Assembly (NCBI GenBank): GCA_903837135.1
Contig: CAILTK010000114.1
Coordinates: forward strand, 1 to 32,276
DNA length: 32,276 bases
DNA from: an uncultured Caulobacterales bacterium
GTDB taxonomy: Bacteria; Pseudomonadota; Alphaproteobacteria; Caulobacterales; Caulobacteraceae
Direction of reading: 5' to 3'
The translations under genes were made by a program, and so were the position numbers. The notes beneath the pieces were generated by a model. It ran no database searches and was not told the origin of the DNA. It saw only the letters and a program-made list of their open reading frames with translations. This document shows positions 28,471 to 32,276 of the stretch, piece after piece. Each line of letters starts with the position of its first letter. Positions within the stretch are counted from its first letter, which is position 1.

Positions 28471-29513
28471 GCCGCGCTCCCCGTCGGATCGGCGCCGATC
28501 ACGCCCATGCGGGCAAAGGCGGAGGCGAAACGGGCGCGCGCCTCGCCCTCGTCGAGCGGTTCGGGACGGCGGGCGAGGCGGGCCATCGCCGCCTCGGCCC
28601 GGCGCAGGGCCGGTCCGCGCAGGCGCCCGGTCGCCGCGGCCACCGCCTGCATCTCCGCCATGACGCCGTTGCAGTGCAAAACCACGTCGCAGCCGGCCTT
28701 CAGCGAGGCCCGGGCCCGATCGGCCATGTGGCCCGACAGCGCCTTCATCGACAGATCGTCGGACATGATCAGGCCCGAGAAGCCGAGCCGGTCGCGGATC
28801 AGCCGGATCGCCGCGCGCGAGGTGGTCGCCGGCCGCCGCCGGTCGATGGCGCGGTAGACCACGTGCGCCGTCATCGCCATCGGCATGTCGGACAAGGCCT
28901 CGAACGGCGGAAAGTCCACCGCCTCCAGCGTCGCCAGCGGCGCGTCGACCTCGGGCAGGGCCAGATGGCTGTCGCTCATCGCCCGGCCGTGCCCCGGAAT
29001 GTGCTTGATCACCGGCAGGACGCCGCCGGCGATCATGCCCTCGGCCATGGCCCGGCCGAGCCGGATCACCCCCTCCACCGTCGGCCCGTAGGCGCGGTCG
29101 CCGATCACGTCGTGGGCGCCCGGCTGGGGGACGTCGAGCACGGGGGTGCAGTCGACGTTGATTCCGAGCCGGGCGAGATCCGCCGCCATCAGCCGCCCGC
29201 CGAGCCGGGCCAGGGCCTGGCCGGTCAAGGGGTCGTTGGCGGCGTAGTCGGCATAGGCGCGACCAGTCGGATACCTGGGCCAGTGCGGCGCGCCCAGCCG
29301 CTGCACCCGGCCGCCCTCCTGGTCGATCAGCACCGGGGCCGCGGGATCGTCGACCGTTTCGCGCAGCGCCCGGACCAGGGCGCGCACCTGATCGGGCGTG
29401 TCCACGTTGCGCCGGAACAGGATGAATCCCCACGGCCGTTCGGCCGCGAAGAACACCGCCTCCTCGGCCGTCAGCGCGAGGCCGCTACAGCCCAGGATGC
29501 AGGCCTTGCGCAA
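28467..29513 (-). CDS. nagZ: Beta-N-acetylhexosaminidase NagZ
   Basis: NagZ is a cytoplasmic GH3 enzyme that removes GlcNAc from anhydromuropeptides during peptidoglycan recycling. The 348-residue protein has PVLIDQEGGRVQRL near 60-73, the GH3 motif KHIPGHGRAMSDSHLALP (170-187) with the acid/base His on its flexible loop, and the nucleophile Asp in IMSDDLSMKALSG (249-261). No signal peptide is present, as expected for NagZ. It starts at TTG 29513, preceded by AAGGG, one base after the SPOR stop. In some bacteria NagZ products induce AmpC beta-lactamase; no ampR/ampC is visible here. Confidence 0.94.
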   Translation of the reverse strand: MRKACILGCSGLALTAEEAVFFAAERPWGFILFRRNVDTPDQVRALVRALRETVDDPAAPVLIDQEGGRVQRLGAPHWPRYPTGRAYADYAANDPLTGQALARLGGRLMAADLARLGINVDCTPVLDVPQPGAHDVIGDRAYGPTVEGVIRLGRAMAEGMIAGGVLPVIKHIPGHGRAMSDSHLALPEVDAPLATLEAVDFPPFEALSDMPMAMTAHVVYRAIDRRRPATTSRAAIRLIRDRLGFSGLIMSDDLSMKALSGHMADRARASLKAGCDVVLHCNGVMAEMQAVAAATGRLRGPALRRAEAAMARLARRPEPLDEGEARARFASAFARMGVIGADPTGSAA

Positions 29514-29514
29514 C

Positions 29515-30438
29515 TCAGCCCTTGGCGAAGCAGACGCGACCCTTGGCGGTCAGCGAGCGGCAGAAGGCCTCGGCGGCGGAACGGCTCGGGAAACCGGCGA
29601 CCGAGGTGCGGTAGAAGGTCTTGCCGTCCTTCTCCACCGCTTCGACCCGCTTCATCTTGCCCGTCATCTCCCCGGACATGGCGGAGGACACGTCGGTCCA
29701 TCCCTTCTCGGACAGGCTCATCGACGAGAACGCGCCGATCTGCACCACCGAACCGCCGAAGGCGGCGGCGGCGGTTCTGGGTGTCGCCGCCAGGGCGGCG
29801 GACGCGGCCGGAGCCGCTTTAGCGGGCGCGGTCTTCGACGCCGGGGTCTCGGCCAGCCTGGCGACCACGGCGGTCGCGTCCGGCTTCACCGGAGCGGTCG
29901 CCGCCACCGTCGTCGGCGCGTGATAGGCCGGAACGGTCTTGGCCGGCGCCGGCGGCGCCTTGGCCAGGACCGCGGCGGTCGTCGGGGCGGGGCTGTTGGT
30001 GGTGGCCAGCGGCGCGACCTTGATCGGCGTGGTCTCCGCCGTCTGCACGGTCAGCTGTGCGCGCGGCTTGGGCGGCTCCGGCGGCGGCGCGAAGGTGGGG
30101 GCCTTGGGCGCGCCCTTGGCGGGATTCTGGGCCGTGTTCTGGGCGATCTGGGCCGCGCCGCCGAACACGTCGACCGCGGTGGCGTCCTTGGGCTGGGCCG
30201 TGGCCGGCGCGGCGGTCTTCACCTCGGCGATCGGCGCGCCGACCGGACGGGGCGATTCGCCGCCGGGCTTGGCGTCATGGCGCGCATGCAGCGCCAGGGC
30301 GCCCAGCAGCACCACCAGGACGGCGCCCGACCCGATCAGAGTCATCGGCATCGGCTTTCGCCGACGCGGGACGCGCGCATCGAACTGCAGCGGCGCATCA
30401 GGTTGGGGCGTGTAAGCCCCGCGGTCGTGTTCGGTCAT
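29515..30438 (-). CDS. SPOR-domain membrane protein
   Basis: This 307-residue inner-membrane protein probably binds denuded septal glycan. A cytoplasmic Arg-rich stretch (RVPRRRKP, 22-29) is followed by a single membrane segment (about 32-50), a long Ala/Pro/Lys/Thr-rich periplasmic linker (about 55-225), and a C-terminal SPOR domain (VVQIGAFSSMSLSEKGW ... GKTFYRTSVAGF ... AFCRSLTAKGRVCFAKG). Two Cys near the end could form a disulfide. I chose the ATG at 30438, preceded by TTGAGG; a TTG four codons upstream is less likely. It leads a unit with nagZ, scpA and scpB. A CtrA-like site lies about 140 bases upstream. Confidence 0.9.
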   Translation of the reverse strand: MTEHDRGAYTPQPDAPLQFDARVPRRRKPMPMTLIGSGAVLVVLLGALALHARHDAKPGGESPRPVGAPIAEVKTAAPATAQPKDATAVDVFGGAAQIAQNTAQNPAKGAPKAPTFAPPPEPPKPRAQLTVQTAETTPIKVAPLATTNSPAPTTAAVLAKAPPAPAKTVPAYHAPTTVAATAPVKPDATAVVARLAETPASKTAPAKAAPAASAALAATPRTAAAAFGGSVVQIGAFSSMSLSEKGWTDVSSAMSGEMTGKMKRVEAVEKDGKTFYRTSVAGFPSRSAAEAFCRSLTAKGRVCFAKG

Positions 30439-30576
30439 GTCGAACCTCAAGCATCTCCTCGCGCCCGCCCTGTGGGCGAATCGCGGGCGTCGATCGTCTA
30501 GTGTAGCGAAGCCGGCGGCGGCGTCTAAGCGGAGCCGCGGATCATTCTGACCCCGCGAGACGATCCGACGGTTGGG

Positions 30577-30591
30577 TTAACGGGAGCTTTA
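30577..30591 (-). promoter_or_regulatory. Candidate CtrA box upstream of the SPOR-nagZ-scpAB unit
   Basis: TTAA (30577-30580), seven bases, then TTTA (30588-30591) matches TTAA-N7-TTAA at seven of eight positions. It lies in the 201-base gap between dgt and the SPOR gene, which otherwise shows only the GC-rich DNA usual here. Confidence 0.35.
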
Positions 30592-30639
30592 TGCGTCGCG
30601 GCGGGCGGAGCTTATGCGCCATCGACCGTCGTCTGCGTC

Positions 30640-31836
30640 CTATTCCCCGTGCACCAGCCGCCGGTGCTCTTCGATGGCGTAACGGTCGGTCATGCCGGCG
30701 ATATAGTCGCACACCAGCCGCGCCCGGGCCTGGTCGTCGGCGGCGCTGGCCGGCGCGCCCCAGTCGGGCGGCAGGACGTCCGGCTCGGTCATGAACAGGT
30801 GGAACAACTCGATCAGCTTGCGCTTGGCGGCGCTGCGAGAGCGGTTGACCCGGTAGTGCCGGTACATGCGCGTGTAGAGGAAGGCGCGCAGCTGCCCGAG
30901 GTCTTCCAGCATGGGACGGGAGAAGGCGACCACCGCCTGCTTCTGATGGCGGACGTCCTCGGCCGTATTCAGCTTCATCTCGCCCGCGCGCCGGCGGGTC
31001 TCGGCCATGACGTCGGCCACCATGTCGCCGATCATGCGCCGCACGGCCTCGATCCGCAGCATCCGGTCGTCGATCGCCGGCCAGTCGGCCCGGGCGCTGC
31101 GCAGCGCCGGTCCGATCAGCGGCACCTCGGCCAGGTCGGCGATGCCGAACACGCCCGCCTGCACCCCGTCGTCCACGTCGTGGTTGTTGTAGGCGATGTC
31201 GTCGGCCAGGGCGGCGACCTGCGCCTCGGCCGAGGCGTAGGTGGACAAGAGCAGATCCTGGCGCTCGTCGTAGGCGGCGACGGCGGCCCAGGCGGGCTCC
31301 TTCAGCTTCTGCCGCACGGGGCCGTTGTGCTTGATGATCCCTTCCAGCGTCTCCCAGGTGAGGTTCAGGCCCGGGAACGCCGGATAACGGTTCTCGAGTT
31401 CGGTCACCACGCGGAAGGTCTGCACATTGTGGTCGAAGCCGCCGAAGTCCTTCATGCAGGCGGCGAGCGCGTCCTCGCCCGCGTGGCCGAACGGCGGATG
31501 GCCGAGATCGTGGGCCAGGGCGACGGTTTCGGCCAGGTCGTCGTCGAGGCCGAGGGCGCGGGCGATCGAGCGGGCGATCTGCGCCACCTCCAGGCTGTGG
31601 GTCAGCCGGGTGCGGTAGTAGTCGCCCTCGTGGGCGACGAACACCTGGGTCTTCTCCTTGAGCCGGCGAAAGGCGGTGGAGTGGATGATGCGGTCGCGGT
31701 CGCGGGCGAAGGCGTTGCGCGTGCGGCTCTCGGCCTCGGGGTAGAGCCGTCCGCGCGACTGCGCCGGGTTCTCCGCAAACGCCAGGCGCTCCGGCAAGTG
31801 CGGAGTGGACGCAGGGGGGGCGGGCGACGCGTTCAA
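30640..31836 (-). CDS. dgt: Deoxyguanosinetriphosphate triphosphohydrolase-like protein
   Basis: This HD-domain enzyme splits dNTPs into deoxynucleoside and triphosphate and so limits dNTP pools. The 398-residue protein shows [33 protein letters not shown] (in parts [14 protein letters not shown] and [14 protein letters not shown]), then metal ligands His80 (RTRLTHSLE), His109-Asp110 ([13 protein letters not shown]) and the distal Asp in [12 protein letters not shown] chose the TTG at 31836 because AGGAG lies six bases before it; the in-frame ATG at 31923 would reach almost to the divergent erpA start. It is transcribed away from the Fe-S gene. Confidence 0.92.
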   Translation of the reverse strand: MNASPAPPASTPHLPERLAFAENPAQSRGRLYPEAESRTRNAFARDRDRIIHSTAFRRLKEKTQVFVAHEGDYYRTRLTHSLEVAQIARSIARALGLDDDLAETVALAHDLGHPPFGHAGEDALAACMKDFGGFDHNVQTFRVVTELENRYPAFPGLNLTWETLEGIIKHNGPVRQKLKEPAWAAVAAYDERQDLLLSTYASAEAQVAALADDIAYNNHDVDDGVQAGVFGIADLAEVPLIGPALRSARADWPAIDDRMLRIEAVRRMIGDMVADVMAETRRRAGEMKLNTAEDVRHQKQAVVAFSRPMLEDLGQLRAFLYTRMYRHYRVNRSRSAAKRKLIELFHLFMTEPDVLPPDWGAPASAADDQARARLVCDYIAGMTDRYAIEEHRRLVHGE

Positions 31837-31946
31837 CCGTGGCTCCTGACGGCGGGGTTCCGTTTGCGCCGTCGCGCCCTCATATAAGCTGTTACAAGCT
31901 TTTCCACACTCTGGCTTTTCCACCCTCTGGCCGCACGATCGCCCCC

Positions 31947-32276
31947 ATGACCGAGCTTCTCACCCTCACCCCGGCCGCCGCCCGGCGTATCCGCGACATC
32001 GGCGCCCAGGAAGGCCGGCCCTTGATGCTGCGCCTGGCCGTGGACGGCGGCGGCTGTTCGGGCTTCCAATACCGGTTCGATCTGGTGGAGAGCGCCGAGC
32101 CCGACGACCACCGCATCGAGCGCGATGGCGCGGCCGCCCTGGTCGACGACATCTCGGTGGCCCTCCTCAAGGGCTCGCAGATCGACTTCGTCGACGCCCT
32201 CGCCGGCGCCGAGTTCAAGGTCATCAACCCCAACGCCAAGTCGAGCTGCGGGTGCGGGGTGAGCTTTTCGATCTAA
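31947..32276 (+). CDS. erpA: Iron-sulfur cluster insertion protein (ErpA/IscA/HesB family)
   Basis: A-type carriers receive Fe-S clusters from scaffolds and deliver them to target proteins. The 109-residue protein has all three cluster-binding cysteines: Cys37 in [12 protein letters not shown] and Cys101/Cys103 in [16 protein letters not shown]. Length is normal. It is more like ErpA than IscA in its ending and in standing apart from an isc/suf operon, but the sub-type is not certain. The ATG at 31947 follows a 110-base region shared with divergent dgt, where TATAAG lies near 31883. The stop codon is the last triplet of the window. Confidence 0.93.
   Translation: MTELLTLTPAAARRIRDIGAQEGRPLMLRLAVDGGGCSGFQYRFDLVESAEPDDHRIERDGAAALVDDISVALLKGSQIDFVDALAGAEFKVINPNAKSSCGCGVSFSI

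Noticed and set aside
28471-29433. Upstream extension of the scpA frame through nagZ
   Set aside because: The region is nagZ in another phase, with full GH3 motifs; scpA has a proper coupled GTG start at 28470.

Overview
The window is GC-rich, tightly packed chromosomal DNA from an alphaproteobacterium. It most likely belongs to Caulobacterales (Caulobacter/Phenylobacterium-like). The evidence is an adjacent divK-pleD pair whose products keep Caulobacter-type motifs and numbering, a tRNA-His without G-1 and with A73, the murA/DUF2948/hisD/UPF0262 and infA/maf/RNase/yacG gene strings, GANTC (CcrM-type) sites, and CtrA-like half-sites. The genus is an inference; no 16S gene is present.

Layout. 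1-2731: a dispersed palindrome, then topA (minus). 2868-3620: rpmG with its own promoter and terminator, then an unrecognised 101-residue protein behind a long stem-loop. 3634-5373: divK-pleD, the cell-fate response regulator and the diguanylate cyclase. 5490-8540: a HAD hydrolase, a ROK fructokinase and DNA polymerase IV with an added zinc ribbon. 8577-11395: two translationally coupled exported amidohydrolase-family proteins, the second lacking the metal-binding HxH. 11396-11760: non-coding palindromic repeats. 11761-14899: a LysE-type exporter, parE and a small glycine-zipper protein. 14960-17437 (minus): an acyl-CoA dehydrogenase, a DAO/ThiO-like oxidase and a small unknown protein. 17613-20510 (minus): tRNA-His, the exbB-exbD-tonB energy-transduction operon and tRNA-Phe. 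20568-22617 (minus): yacG, a compact RNase E/G, maf and infA. 22774-26758 (minus): a low-Mr phosphatase, UPF0262, hisD, DUF2948 and murA. 26830-30438 (minus): scpB, scpA, nagZ and a SPOR protein. 30640-31836 (minus): dgt. 31947-32276: an ErpA/IscA-type Fe-S protein, divergent from dgt.

Function. Most genes are housekeeping: DNA topology (topA, parE), condensin (scpAB), translation (rpmG, infA, tRNAs), peptidoglycan synthesis and recycling (murA, nagZ, SPOR), histidine synthesis, dNTP control and Fe-S delivery. Overlapping starts and stops (ATGA, GTGA, TAGTG) are frequent and indicate coupled translation.

I found no phage, insertion sequence, CRISPR array or defence island. The most notable signals are a MurA with Asp in place of the catalytic Cys (predicted fosfomycin insensitivity), a catalytic/degenerate amidohydrolase pair, a two-copy 150-bp palindromic element that appears to supply ribosome-binding sites and splits scpA from scpB, four GANTC sites in 80 bp before infA, and the structured leader of the 101-residue unknown. 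None of these amounts to a clearly new system.
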